A DNA stretch of 64,000 nucleotides, taken from the NCBI RefSeq assembly GCF_001641265.1, contig NW_020167526.1, forward strand, positions 930,001-994,000, given 5' to 3'. The DNA is from Pseudogymnoascus destructans (Eukaryota > Ascomycota > Leotiomycetes > Thelebolales > Thelebolaceae). The position numbers were made by a program, and so were the translations under genes. Positions 22,032-32,398 of this stretch are shown here, one piece after another (the stretch's first letter is position 1; each line of letters begins with the position of its first letter). The notes under the pieces were generated by a model. The model saw only the letters and a list, made by a program, of their open reading frames with translations, was not told the origin of the DNA and ran no database searches.

Positions 22032-25000
22032 ATGCTTCGAAATGCATCCAATGTCGTCCGGAAGGCGGTTACTGAGCTGGCTCAGCTTCCTAAGCCTGGC
22101 GAGCAAATCCATGGCTTTACTCTCCTCCGCGCCAAACATATCCCTGAGCTGGAGTTGACAGCATTGCACCTGCAACACGACAAGACCGGAGCAGACTATC
22201 TCCACGTTGCGCGCGACGACAAGAACAATGTCTTCTCTATCGGATTCAAGACGAACCCTCCGGATGATACGGGCGTGCCTCACATTCTGGAGCATACAAC
22301 GCTCTGCGGGAGTGAGAAATACCCAATCCGTGACCCTTTCTTCAAGATGCTCCCCCGGACACTCTCGAATTTCATGAACGCCTTCACAGCATCAGATCAC
22401 ACCTTTTACCCCTTCTCAACAACAAACGAACAGGACTTTAAGAACCTGATGTCGGTCTATCTGAACGCGACACTACATCCTTTATTAAAGAAGAGCGACT
22501 TCACACAAGAGGGCTGGCGCATTGGTCCGGAGAACCCGCTGGCCATTAAGGAGAAGTCTGAGGGCACAGCAGAAGGAAGCAACCTTGTATTCAAGGGTGT
22601 TGTTTACAATGAGATGAAGGGCCAGATGTCAGATGCAAGATATCTCTACTATATCCGATTCCAGGACCACATATTTCCTGCCATCAACAACTCTGGCGGA
22701 GACCCACAGAAGATCACGGATTTGACATACGAGCAACTAAAGGATTTCCACGCCCAGCATTACCACCCTAGCAATGCGAAGCTCTTCACATACGGAGATA
22801 TGCCTTTGGCTGACCATCTTCGAGAGGTCAATGCCCAACTGAGCGCATTCGAGCGTATCAAGGAGGACGCGGAAATAAGGAGGCCTATCGACCTTTCGGA
22901 TGGACCGAAACATGTTGTTATGCCCGGCCCAATAGACCCAATGGTGGACAAGGATATGCAATACAAGACTTCGACATCGTGGTTGATGGGAGAGTCGACC
23001 AACATCGTTGAATCGTTTTCTCTCGGGATCATGTCCGCCCTGTTAATGGACGGTTACGGTTCGCCACTTTACAAGAACCTCATTGAGGCTGGACTAGGCA
23101 CGGAATGGAGTCCAAATGCCGGCTTTGACAACTCAGGGCGCATTGGCATTTTCTCGATTGGCCTGACTGGCGTCAAGGAGGCAGATGTACCGAAGGTGAA
23201 GGAGGCCATTCACAAGACCCTCCAGGATGTACAAAAGACTGGGTTTGAGCAGAGCAAGATTGAGGGGTATCTTCATCAACTGGAGCTCACATTAAAGCAC
23301 AAGTCTGCGAGTTTCGGAATGGGCCTTATGCAAAGGATCAAGCCTAAGTGGTTCGAGGGTGTCGACCCCTTCGAGTCTCTCGCGTGGAATGATACCGTCG
23401 CTGCGTTCCAGGCTGAACTAGCCAAGGGCCAATACCTAGAAGGGCTATTGGAAAAGTACCTGCTCAACGATAAAACGTTGACATTTACCATGACTCCTTC
23501 TGCTACATACGGCGAGGAACTCGTATCCGAGGAAGCCGAGCGTCTCTCGCGCAAAATTGAAGAGGCATCCAAAGCAGCGGGCAGCGAAGCCAAAGCTCGC
23601 GAACAGCTTGAAAAGCAGGAATTGGAGTTGCTGGAGGAGCAAGGCAAATCCAACACGCAGGATTTGAGCTGCCTGCCGAGTGTCCACGTTGCAGACATCC
23701 CTCGCCAGAAGGAATTCGTTAGTTTCTCGGAGAGAAATCTCCAAGGCGTGAAGTTACAGCTGAGAGATGCGCCAACGAACGGACTCACGTATTTCAAGGC
23801 TATCAACACTTTCGAGAACCTCCCCGAAGAGTTGAGGCAGTTGATCCCCCTATTCACCGACGCCATCATGCGACTAGGCACGAAGGACATGTCAATGGAG
23901 CAAATCGAAGATCTCATCAAGCTCAAGACCGGCGGCATATCAACCGGATACCACACCTCCTCCTCCCCCCTAGACTTCCACTCCGCCTCCGAAGGCATGA
24001 TCTTCTCCGGCACAGCCCTCGACCGCAACGTCACCGACATGTACCGCATCCTGCGCATGCTCATCCTCGACACCAACTTCGACAGCCCGTCCGCCGAGTT
24101 ACGCATCCGCCAACTCCTCCAAGGCTCCGCCGACGGCGTCGTAAACAACATCGCCTCCTCCGGCCACGCCTACGCCCGCGGCGTCGCTGAAGCAGGCCTC
24201 TCCCCCGCCGCCCGCCTCCGCCAACAAGTTAGCGGCCTCTCGCAGGTCCAACTAATCACCTCTCTCGCCTCGCGCCCTGAGTCCCAAGGCCTCGCAGACG
24301 TCATCGCAAAGCTGAAAGCTATCCAGCAACTCGCCCTCTCCGGGACCAGCACCTTCCGCACCTCGCTAATCTGCGGTTCCGAGAGCGTAACCTCCAACGA
24401 GGCAGCGCTGCAATCTTTCCTCTCCTCCCTCCCCCAAGACTCCGCGGCTCCCACCACCCACAAACCCGCGCCGGTATTCGCGCGGAATACGAAAACCTTC
24501 TACCCCCTACCTTACCAAGTCTACTACGGTGCCCTCGCCCTCCCAGCAGTCTCCTACACCTCCCCCTCCGGCGCCCCGCTGCAGATCCTCGCCCAGCTGC
24601 TGACGCACAAGCATCTGCACCACGAGATTCGCGAAAAAGGTGGTGCTTATGGCGGCGGTGCTTACTCGCGCGGCTTGGACGGGATCTTCGGGTTCTACTC
24701 GTACCGCGACCCTAATCCAGTTAATACGATGAGTATCATGCGTAACGCCGGCAGATGGGCGACGGAGAGGGAGTGGACGGCCCAGGATCTGGAGGAGGCG
24801 AAGTTATCGGTCTTTCAGAGTCTGGATGCGCCGGTGTCGATTAATTCTGAGGGGATGGATGGGTTTGTGTCCGGGATGACTGAGGAGATGATTCAGCAGC
24901 GCAGGGAGAGGTTGTTGGATGTGACGAAGGAGGAGGTGAGGGAGGTGGCGCAGAAGTATATTGTTGAGAATCTCGAAAAGGAAGAGGCGAGGATGGTGTT

Positions 25001-25121
25001 TTTGGGTGAGAAGAAGGCGTGGGCGGATGAGACGTGGGATATTCAGAATATGGGGATTGCGCAGGAGGCGGAGGTGGTGGCGGAGGAGGGGATGAAGGAG
25101 GCTAGTGCGCAAGGGGCATGA
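22032..25121 (+). CDS. cym1: Mitochondrial presequence protease Cym1/PreP
   Basis: M16C zinc metalloprotease of the mitochondrial matrix or intermembrane space that degrades cleaved presequence peptides. One exon, 1029 residues, close to the usual family length of about 1000. The N-terminus (MLRNASNVVRKAVTEL) is basic and amphipathic, fitting a targeting signal. The inverted zinc motif HILEH is at residues 84-88, followed by TTLCGSEKYPIRDPFFKM and NFMNAFTASDHTFYPF. The second-half domain keeps GGAYGGGAYSRGLDGIFGFY, typical of the pseudo-symmetric C-terminal module. No inactivating lesion is visible. The codon style shifts to strongly C-ending triplets around 23900-24550, a local composition change without evidence of transfer. 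Confidence 0.95.
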   Translation: MLRNASNVVRKAVTELAQLPKPGEQIHGFTLLRAKHIPELELTALHLQHDKTGADYLHVARDDKNNVFSIGFKTNPPDDTGVPHILEHTTLCGSEKYPIRDPFFKMLPRTLSNFMNAFTASDHTFYPFSTTNEQDFKNLMSVYLNATLHPLLKKSDFTQEGWRIGPENPLAIKEKSEGTAEGSNLVFKGVVYNEMKGQMSDARYLYYIRFQDHIFPAINNSGGDPQKITDLTYEQLKDFHAQHYHPSNAKLFTYGDMPLADHLREVNAQLSAFERIKEDAEIRRPIDLSDGPKHVVMPGPIDPMVDKDMQYKTSTSWLMGESTNIVESFSLGIMSALLMDGYGSPLYKNLIEAGLGTEWSPNAGFDNSGRIGIFSIGLTGVKEADVPKVKEAIHKTLQDVQKTGFEQSKIEGYLHQLELTLKHKSASFGMGLMQRIKPKWFEGVDPFESLAWNDTVAAFQAELAKGQYLEGLLEKYLLNDKTLTFTMTPSATYGEELVSEEAERLSRKIEEASKAAGSEAKAREQLEKQELELLEEQGKSNTQDLSCLPSVHVADIPRQKEFVSFSERNLQGVKLQLRDAPTNGLTYFKAINTFENLPEELRQLIPLFTDAIMRLGTKDMSMEQIEDLIKLKTGGISTGYHTSSSPLDFHSASEGMIFSGTALDRNVTDMYRILRMLILDTNFDSPSAELRIRQLLQGSADGVVNNIASSGHAYARGVAEAGLSPAARLRQQVSGLSQVQLITSLASRPESQGLADVIAKLKAIQQLALSGTSTFRTSLICGSESVTSNEAALQSFLSSLPQDSAAPTTHKPAPVFARNTKTFYPLPYQVYYGALALPAVSYTSPSGAPLQILAQLLTHKHLHHEIREKGGAYGGGAYSRGLDGIFGFYSYRDPNPVNTMSIMRNAGRWATEREWTAQDLEEAKLSVFQSLDAPVSINSEGMDGFVSGMTEEMIQQRRERLLDVTKEEVREVAQKYIVENLEKEEARMVFLGEKKAWADETWDIQNMGIAQEAEVVAEEGMKEASAQGA

Positions 25122-25583
25122 TGTTGAAAATTTCGTTGGCATGTATGTATGATTCCCACTCCCCTCTGCTTTGATATCGATGGATATAGATGGTATGGGC
25201 ATTTCAGCGACATATATGTATAGATATGTACTTATATAATGTACGATTATTCTAACCGGGTGGTGGTTGGCCCTGTCTTGGAAAGTCTTTTGGCTTCTTG
25301 TGAGATGTGGGCAATGCGGATAGACATACAAAAGCGCTTCCGAACAGAATACACAAACGTCTCCAGCTTCATCCACTATAGCTGGGAGATCACGGCTTGG
25401 CGCAAGAATGAAACAACCCCCTCGAGGTAACCTGCTGTTAAAAGGCGTGTGTTGCTGTTGATGAGGGGGTCACGCTTTTTCAGACCTGTTTTTGCAGAGA
25501 GATGTGAAGACTGACTAAAGTGTTGAAGACATTCTATATACTGTTTACCTATTACCTGTATTTCCTAGATAGGAATTAATATT
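25122..25583. other. Intergenic between cym1 and the repeat island
   Basis: Likely the cym1 3' UTR, then low-information sequence up to the first terminal inverted repeat. No gene seen. Confidence 0.5.
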
Positions 25584-26677
25584 TAACGTGGTTTACCACC
25601 AAACGGAACATCCTACCAAATGAAACACTTTCCGACTGCATCGCAACCTCAAACCCAATTACTCCACCCTAATACATTAAAATTAACTATACTCAATCAA
25701 ACTCTCTTCTCCTAATATCTCTTCAACCTCTTGACAGGTTCGTACATTATGCCTAGTCTTGCCGCACCTCCTATAGTGCCGCGAAGTTACCGGACTAGCC
25801 TCTGTAGACCGTCCTCATTGACCTTCTCTGTCGTTTCAACCCTTTATCCTCTTTTTCAGCAATTAGTTTTTGAGCATCTTCTATAGTAAGTTACCCTCTA
25901 TCTACACGTGTACGCTTAGCTTTCTGACGCTTTGAAAGTGCTGTGTTGGCCTTTCGAAGGGTACGGACCTCCTCTTCTATAAGGGTCATTTAGTGTGTAA
26001 GGCGGTCTGTACCCTTCACTAGCTGCTTTACAGCTGAAAAAATCATTGTTAGGGAGCTTCCTTAATGAATTCCAATTCTATTCTGTATAAACTTAGACTG
26101 CAAAATTGCATTAGCTGGGTTTTGTGGTGTTTGAGGGACCTAAGGGTCAGCCTCTAGTAGGGGGGATCTAGTTTGTGTTAGCGCCTATAACTTAATATTA
26201 AGCTTCAAGAGGACTGCTTCTAGGTTGTACAGGACTAGGCCGTACCTCGAAAGCTAGCTAGGATATTTTCAGTTGTTATTGTATAGTTGTAGGCAGCCTT
26301 AAATGCAAGAAAGAACTCAATCTTAGTGATAAGGGTAATAGAGGCCTTAATGAAGATCTTAAGTTCTCGACCATACATTCGCTTTAGTACACTAAAATAT
26401 CTAACATTAAGAGGCTAGGTAAGATGTGAGGAGTGTGAGACAGAGCATAATAATGTTGTCCTTCTTGTAGTACATATTAAAAACTAGGCAGATAGGTGGC
26501 TCTCATGGCCATCTAGGACAATCATCTGCTAGACCCCTTGTGTTCGTACACGTGTATGCTGATTAAAGTATTTTATCTAGTCTAGACCTATATCATTGTC
26601 AGTCTAGCCATTTGGTGAGGTCTTACTGGCATAAGTAGGTAGAAGGCTGTACTCTGTATACTAAGGCATAAGGTGAT

Positions 26678-27572
26678 TGTAATGGTGGGTGCACCAGATG
26701 TGAGAATCTAGCCACCCAAGGAAGGGGTGATTTTACTAAGACAACACACTGTCTTAGGAAACAGAGCCAAAGGGTCATAGCTTAGACTATTCCACAATGC
26801 AGCAATCAGGTGTATGATGTAGTGGAGTGGTTTAGACAAGTTGTAACAAATGTTGAGTCTGAGAACTCAGGGATAAGTCAGAGGTTAGCACCTCACTGAC
26901 TTTTCAGAAACAAGGAGTAACAAGATCAATGCTTGGAAGCTTGGAAAAGACTTGGAAGTATGTGATAGTCGATTTACTGTATTGTCTGCTTGCCCTTTCT
27001 TAAGGAAAGGGCAATCCTATTTATGCTAAAGGAGTGTAGTTCTCTCATTTTCCAAGACTTCCCATGACTTACCAGGCTTGGTAACTGTAGTTGACGTAAG
27101 AGAATCCCATAGAACCATCTCTTAGGTTCGTAGCCTATAGGAAGTAAAAGGAGGTCCAAGGTCAGAGTACCCCTATAGACAAATTATGTCATAACTTAAC
27201 CAATCTTGTGGGTAACTAAAGAGCGATGACGTGTAATGAATCATAGAGGTTCATAGGAGCTTTTAGAGCTATCGTTCATGCTCCTAGGCCTCTAGTTGGT
27301 AGAGATATGTCATATGGTAGTATGAGTGATGTCATGTAATGAATCATAGAGGGTTGTAGAGATATGCTATGTGGTAACATCGGCCCAGTAACTAAGGAGC
27401 GATGATGTGTAATGAATCATAGATGGTTGTAGCAATCGTTGAGTAGTATTGCTCTTGTTGTTGGTGTGATAAGCCAAAATATGTATAGTGACTTGTAGGT
27501 TTGAGGAGGAGATTTTCCAAGTTTGCTCTTGAGTTTGATAGCAAACTGAGTGCAACGAATGTCAGTATGACA
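26678..27572 (+). repeat. LTR family A, copy 2
   Basis: Direct copy from TGTAATGG to TATGACA, about 895 bp. Flanking pentamers do not match (GTGAT / CTTTA). Its right end abuts an inverted, truncated copy of the same LTR. Confidence 0.75.
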
Positions 27573-28869
27573 CTTTAGCATAAATAGGATTGCCCTTTCC
27601 TTAAGAAAGGGCAAGCAGACAATACAGTAAATTGACTATCACATACTTCCACGTCTTTTCCAAGCTTCCAAGCATTGATCTTGTTACTCCTTGTTTCTGA
27701 AAAGTCAGTGAGGTGCTAACTGTAATGGTGGGTGCACCAGATATGAGAATCTAGCCACCCAAGGAAGGGATGAATTTACTAAGACAACACACTGTCTTAG
27801 GAAACAGAGCCAAAGGGTTGTAGCTTAGACTATTCCACAACGCAGCAATCAGGTGTATGATGTGGTGAAGTGGTTTAGACAAGTTGCAACAGATGTTGAG
27901 TCTGAGAACTCAGGGGTAAGTCAGAGGTTAGCACCTCACTGACTTTTCAAAAACAGAGAATAACAAGATCAATGCTTGGAAGCTTGGAAAAGACGTAGAA
28001 GTATGTGCTAGTCGATTTACTGTATTGCCTGCTTGCCCTTTCTTAAGGAAAGGGCAATCCTATTTATGCCAAAGGAGTGTAGTTCTCTCATTTTCCAAGA
28101 CTTTCCATGACTAACCAGGCTTGGTAAATGTATTAGAAATCAAGTGCGACCCACAACTAGCTTGCTAATCATGTAGTGAACGTAAGAGAATCCCATAGAA
28201 CCATCTCTTGGGTTCCTAGCCTATAGGAAGTGAAAAGGAAGTCCAAGGTCAGAGTACCCCTATAGACAAATTATGTCATAACTTAACCAATCTTGTGGGT
28301 AACTAAGGAGCGATGACGTGTAATGAATCATAGAGGGTTGTAGAAGCTTTTGGAGCTATCGTTCATGTTCCTAGGCCTCTAGTTGGTAGAGATATGCCAT
28401 GTGGTAGTATTGGCCCACCCCCTTAAGGAGGAGATTTTCTTAATAACTTGTTCAATGAGTGTCCAAATGATATGCCGTGATGTATGTAGCATAAACAGAT
28501 GTAGTAGAAGAGTTTGCAGCAATCGTTGAGTAGTATTGCTTCTGTTGTTGGTGTGATAAGCCAAGATATGTATGGTGACTTGTAGGTTTGAGGAGGAGAT
28601 TTCTAAGTTTGCTCTTGAGTTTGATAGCAAACTGAGTGCAACGAATGTCAGTATGACACTAACCTCTGACTTATCCCTGAGTTCTCAGACTCAACATTTG
28701 TTATAACTTGTCTAAACCACTCCACTACATCATACACCTGATTGCTGCATTGTGGAATAGTCTAAGCTACGACCCTTTGGCTCTGTTTCCTAAGACAGTG
28801 TGTTGTCTTAGTAAAATCACCCCTTCCTTGGGTGGCTAGATTCTCACATCTGGTGCACCCACCATTACA
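27573..28869 (-). repeat. LTR family A, inverted copy 4, split by copy 3
   Basis: Minus-strand LTR sequence is present at 27573-27720 and resumes at 28664-28869, ending CCATTACA. It lacks the part nearest its TATGACA end. Copy 3 is inserted in it with a 5-bp CTAAC duplication. Confidence 0.75.
27721..28658 (+). repeat. LTR family A, copy 3, with CTAAC target duplication
   Basis: Complete solo-type LTR of 938 bp, TGTAATGG...TATGACA. CTAAC occurs at 27716-27720 and again at 28659-28663, exactly abutting both ends, so this is a genuine insertion into the older inverted copy. A stretch near 28129-28175 has no counterpart in copy 1. Confidence 0.85.
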
Positions 28870-29281
28870 CTTTGCTTGGCCTTTTCGATCTAAGCTTGTA
28901 ACAACCATATTCCTATAGATAACACCTATCATAAAGCCCGTCTCATCAAAGTTGTAGAAGTTAGCATCCTAGATGCTGTACTTTGCCTACATGTTCTTTA
29001 CTAGCTTAAACCACTTTGTTATACAGTTAGGATCTTCGCAGAGGACCTTCAGTGTGTTGGACCGTTCAGTGTACGTTAAGGTGTGCGTGCCGATCCATGA
29101 AAATCGCTAGAGGTTGTATGCACAAGAGAGACATGTCTTAAGCTTTGGTTCATTGTGTACAAAGCAGTAGGGCTAGTTTTTTCCAACTAGGGGTTCATGA
29201 TGCGTCATATAGAGAAGATTCACTATATCTTGTACATCCTTAATTTAAGGTGGAAATCCTCACAAATCTAGGTCAAGTATG

Positions 29282-29490
29282 TGTTACGATGGTCACAGAG
29301 GTCAAGAAGCCAGTCCAGAGAATAATAAGCTAGATTGGATCTAAAGAGAGAAGAAGAAGAAAGGAAGGAAATAAGTAAGGCTATCCCTCATTATATACAG
29401 CTGTACGCTTAGTGGTTCCCTGTAACCTTAGTGGCTACTATGGGTACTTGTTGCCCTAATTGCTAGCAGCCGTAAGCAGCGATCATAACA
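29282..29490 (+). repeat. Solo LTR family C, copy 1, GTATG target duplication
   Basis: 209 bp, starting TGTTACGATGGTCACAG and ending GCGATCATAACA. GTATG occurs immediately on both sides (29277-29281 and 29491-29495). It contains an A/G-rich GAAGAAG tract. A diverged inverted copy lies at 30197-30401. Confidence 0.8.
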
Positions 29491-30196
29491 GTATGTATTG
29501 TATGAGCTCCTCTTCCTTAATTAGGGTCAATGGACATTTGTCACGTCTACTAGCTCATGGTTAGCTTCTATGTATGTAGTAGGTAAGTGTTATATATAGG
29601 ACCTTGTATAGCTACACAGCATGTTGGATAGACAGTTTGTAGGGTGGTTTGGTAGCTTAAATGGCTAATAAAACTTAGCCTTCATTAACTTTCTAAGGCA
29701 TCTTTTTGTTGTAGTGTAGTGGAGTAATTAGGTTTGAGGTTGCGATGTAGTTAGAAAGTGTTTCATTTAGTAGGATGTTCTGTTTGGTAGTAAACCACGT
29801 TAGACATTTTATTTAACGTAATTCACAAGCAAGTTAGGGACACAAGCGAGTTAGGCACAAAAACACCTAGATGCGTCAACTTAACAAAAGTCAATATGCC
29901 ACAACTAACACAAGCCTAATCCTCTAATAAAGACAGTAGGGTATTACTAGCTATCTAGCAATTAAGCAAGGCTACATTTAAAGTGTCTAGGGTGCTACAA
30001 TATCGTATGATATAAACCAAGAAACCCTTTGTTGATGAATTCACAGTATGCCTTCCTAACGCGACTATACTCCCAACTTACATAAGTTGACTCTATATAG
30101 AGAGTCAGCTCTTGTTTAGTATATCCTCAGATTCATGTGGATTTCTGCCCTAGCTATAAGCTGTGCAAGAAATGGCAGACCTACTACTGTCTGAAC

Positions 30197-30401
30197 TGTT
30201 ACGATCACAGCTTACAGCTGCTAGCAACTATAGGAACAGGCAGCTATAGTAGCCACTAAGGTTATAAGGGATCGCTAAGCAAACAGCTGTATATAATAGG
30301 GGATAGCCTTATCTTCCTTCCTTTCTTCTTCTTCTCTCTTTAGATTCAATCTAGCTTACTTTACCTAGACTAGCATCATGACCTCCGTGACCATCATAAC
30401 A
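30197..30401 (-). repeat. LTR family C, inverted diverged copy 2
   Basis: TGTTACGATCACAGC...CATCATAACA, the complement of copy 1 with many substitutions, inside the second Fot1-like element. No matching pentamers flank it. Confidence 0.7.
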
Positions 30402-31267
30402 ATAATGTTGTTGTCCTTATAATACTCTTAGAATGCAGCCAACTCATGACTCTTATGCCTATCTAAAACCAACATCTAATAGGGTCCTTTTACACAACTA
30501 TAAGTATGTTTATTGAAGTGTTGAAGCCATTCTAGACCTGTCTCATTATTAGTCTATCCGTTGCTTGTTGGTTTAATCACCTAGTTGTAAGGAAGGCCGC
30601 TTTTAGTATACTAACTAGAAAGGTGACATTTCCCTTAAACTACCAAAAATGGAGGGATACTCCTGCCTTTAGCATTAACACATACAATCGCTATAGCCCA
30701 CTCCTAATTACTAGGTTGAATAGCTTTGCCCCTACTACATTAATTAGCATGTGTAACAACCATAGCTAGGCAAATAACACCTATCATGAAGCCTGTTTTG
30801 TTGAAGTTGTAGAAATCACAGTCTTAAATGCTGTATTTTGTCTGTATATTCTCTACTAGTTGCAACCATGCTCAAATTTTTTTAGGATCTTCACATAAGG
30901 CCCTTTGAAAGTTGTAGGTGGGATTAAAATGCGTCTTTAACTCTAGACGTTGTTGTACAAATCGATGTGCCTAGATCTTGCTAACGCGTTACGTAAACCC
31001 TCTTGCATCTAGCTTAAGTATATGTTGAGTAATTACTCCCTCAACGCGTGTTGAAGTTGGTAGGTAGTGAGGTGGGAAAAAGTGATCGACTGGGTGTCGT
31101 GGTAACGTGGTTTTCTTTAAACCCTTCAAGCCATCCTTGACTCTATGTCGGGCAATCTTGTCTGTAGTATTGTGGTAGCTGTGTCTAGAATTCAGTTGCT
31201 TTTATCTATAGAAGATCTGCTGTGACAATGCCATAAGTAGCATCAAATTGTCAAGCCTTAACTCGCT

Positions 31268-31340
31268 AGTGTGCCTAACTTGCTTGTGTGCCTAACTCGC
31301 TTGTGTGCCCAACTCGCTTGTGTGCCTAACCCGCTTGTGA
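31268..31340. repeat. Subterminal tandem repeat, about 17 bp unit
   Basis: Units resembling TGTGCCTAACTCGCTTG recur four to five times next to the right inverted repeat of the 1.5-kb element. A shorter array mirrors it at 29826-29865. They could be transposase-binding sites, as in some other TIR elements; that is inference. Confidence 0.65.
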
Positions 31341-31349
31341 ATTACGTTA

Positions 31350-32398
31350 CCATTTATTTACTATTTACTATTTACGCTTCCTTAGTTTCCAACGCCTAGG
31401 TCAAATAGGGATCCTCCCACGAAAACCGGCACACAACCCGCTTTTCCTCTTCTAGATGCGGTTCTGTTTAGAATAGGTGTAGAGCGTGGCAGTGTGTGCT
31501 TGTTTGTGAGGGGGAGGGGATTTCTCATATACTCTGTCTACCTCGAGTTGTAGGAATCTGTCTACCTCGAGTTGTAGAGTACTTCCACCATATTCTGCGG
31601 TACTCTACTCCATCTCTACACCCCCCTTTTCATGCATCTACTCTCCAGACACCCTAATTCAACGACACGTTATTTGCCAGGCGATCCGACTTTTTTCAAT
31701 CCATCCTGTACCCATTTTGCTTTTTTGCCCTATCCACCTACACTCACCCTACACTCACCCTACACTCACCCTACACTTACCCTAAACTCACCCTAAACTT
31801 ACCCTAAACTCACCCTAAACTTACCCTAAACTCACCCCCCCTCCCCCCTCCCCCCTCCCATCCCTTCAAAACTCTGAGCGACTTTCCAATACAAAAAATT
31901 CACTCTCCACACTCTTCTCTCTAACACAAAACCCACAACAGTTCGTGTGAGAGGCTTTTACCCAACGCACTACACGATCGCCTTTGGTCGGAATCAAAGG
32001 CAGAAATTGATACCACGGATCATATCCTATCGACACCAATCGCCCGAGTACCAACTTTCAACAACACACCTCGCCCGACCCCGAGAACCCCACTGCTGAA
32101 CGTCCTCGATCAACTTGAGCGGTTTCTTCTTGATCCCCCTCAAACCGACCCCATTCCGTCCCCGACCCTTCAGCTGCCGCATAGGACGGGTTTAGAGGTT
32201 CTTCCTCTCGCGGAGGAAGAGTCGAGCAGACCTCGTCAGATCACTTCGGGATCAGATAGATACAAACCTCCTTAATAACCCTTTCGGAGCCAACCGTACG
32301 TGTCTTGCCCCAAATCCAATCAATAGCTGTTTTGCCAGTTGCTGACTTCGATCTGCAGAAACCCACCAAACTACTACCCCTTGGAACTTCTGAGGGTT
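31350..32398. other. Long pyrimidine-rich region upstream of ornithine decarboxylase
   Basis: No gene is seen. It contains a 21-bp direct repeat (TCTGTCTACCTCGAGTTGTAG, about 31538-31580), an 11-bp tandem array (31742-31829) followed by C-tracts, and probably a long 5' leader of the decarboxylase gene. Confidence 0.5.
31742..31829. repeat. 11-bp tandem repeat with telomere-like CCCTAA
   Basis: Eight consecutive 11-mers. The first three read ACTCACCCTAC, then ACTTACCCTAA and ACTCACCCTAA alternate, giving a secondary 22-bp period. A C-rich tract follows. Confidence 0.8.

Larger units (their letters stand above)
25586..29800 (-). mobile_element. Fot1-like Tc1/mariner element carrying LTR insertions
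   Basis: Inverted repeats start ACGTGGTTTACCACCAAACG at 25586 and end with the complement at 29800, each flanked by TA (25584-25585 and 29801-29802). The transposase is on the minus strand. FYNFDETGFMIGV, a DDE-family first catalytic Asp region, reads at about 28920-28960. MIVLDGHESHLS, the second catalytic Asp region, reads at about 26496-26531. Between them lie inserted LTRs (26678-28869), and a further solo LTR sits at 29282-29490. Many TAG and TAA codons interrupt the frame. The two terminal repeats differ at about seven of the first 82 positions, all transitions. Confidence 0.8.
29816..31347 (-). mobile_element. Second Fot1-like element, 1.5 kb, inactivated
   Basis: Inverted repeats start ACGTAATTCACAAGC at 29816 and end with the complement at 31347, flanked by TA (29814-29815 and 31348-31349). 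It begins only about a dozen bases after the previous element. On the minus strand a transposase fragment reads FYNFNKTGFMIG near 30785-30820, where the related element has DET. The catalytic Asp is therefore changed to Asn and the Glu to Lys. A subterminal repeat with unit near CAAGCGAGTTAGGCACA occurs about five times at the right end and two or three times at the left. The length suggests internal deletion. Confidence 0.75.

Noticed and set aside
23276..24151. 291-codon open frame antisense to cym1
   Set aside because: It mirrors the coding strand's codon bias; the sense strand has a full M16C protease, and the antisense product has no motif.
31742..31829. A chromosome end or CRISPR-like array
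   Set aside because: The units are contiguous 11-mers without spacers, and unique genes continue on both sides; eukaryotic context.
32339..32398. N-terminal extension of ornithine decarboxylase
   Set aside because: It starts with TTG; the in-frame ATG at 32399 gives the expected family N-terminus.
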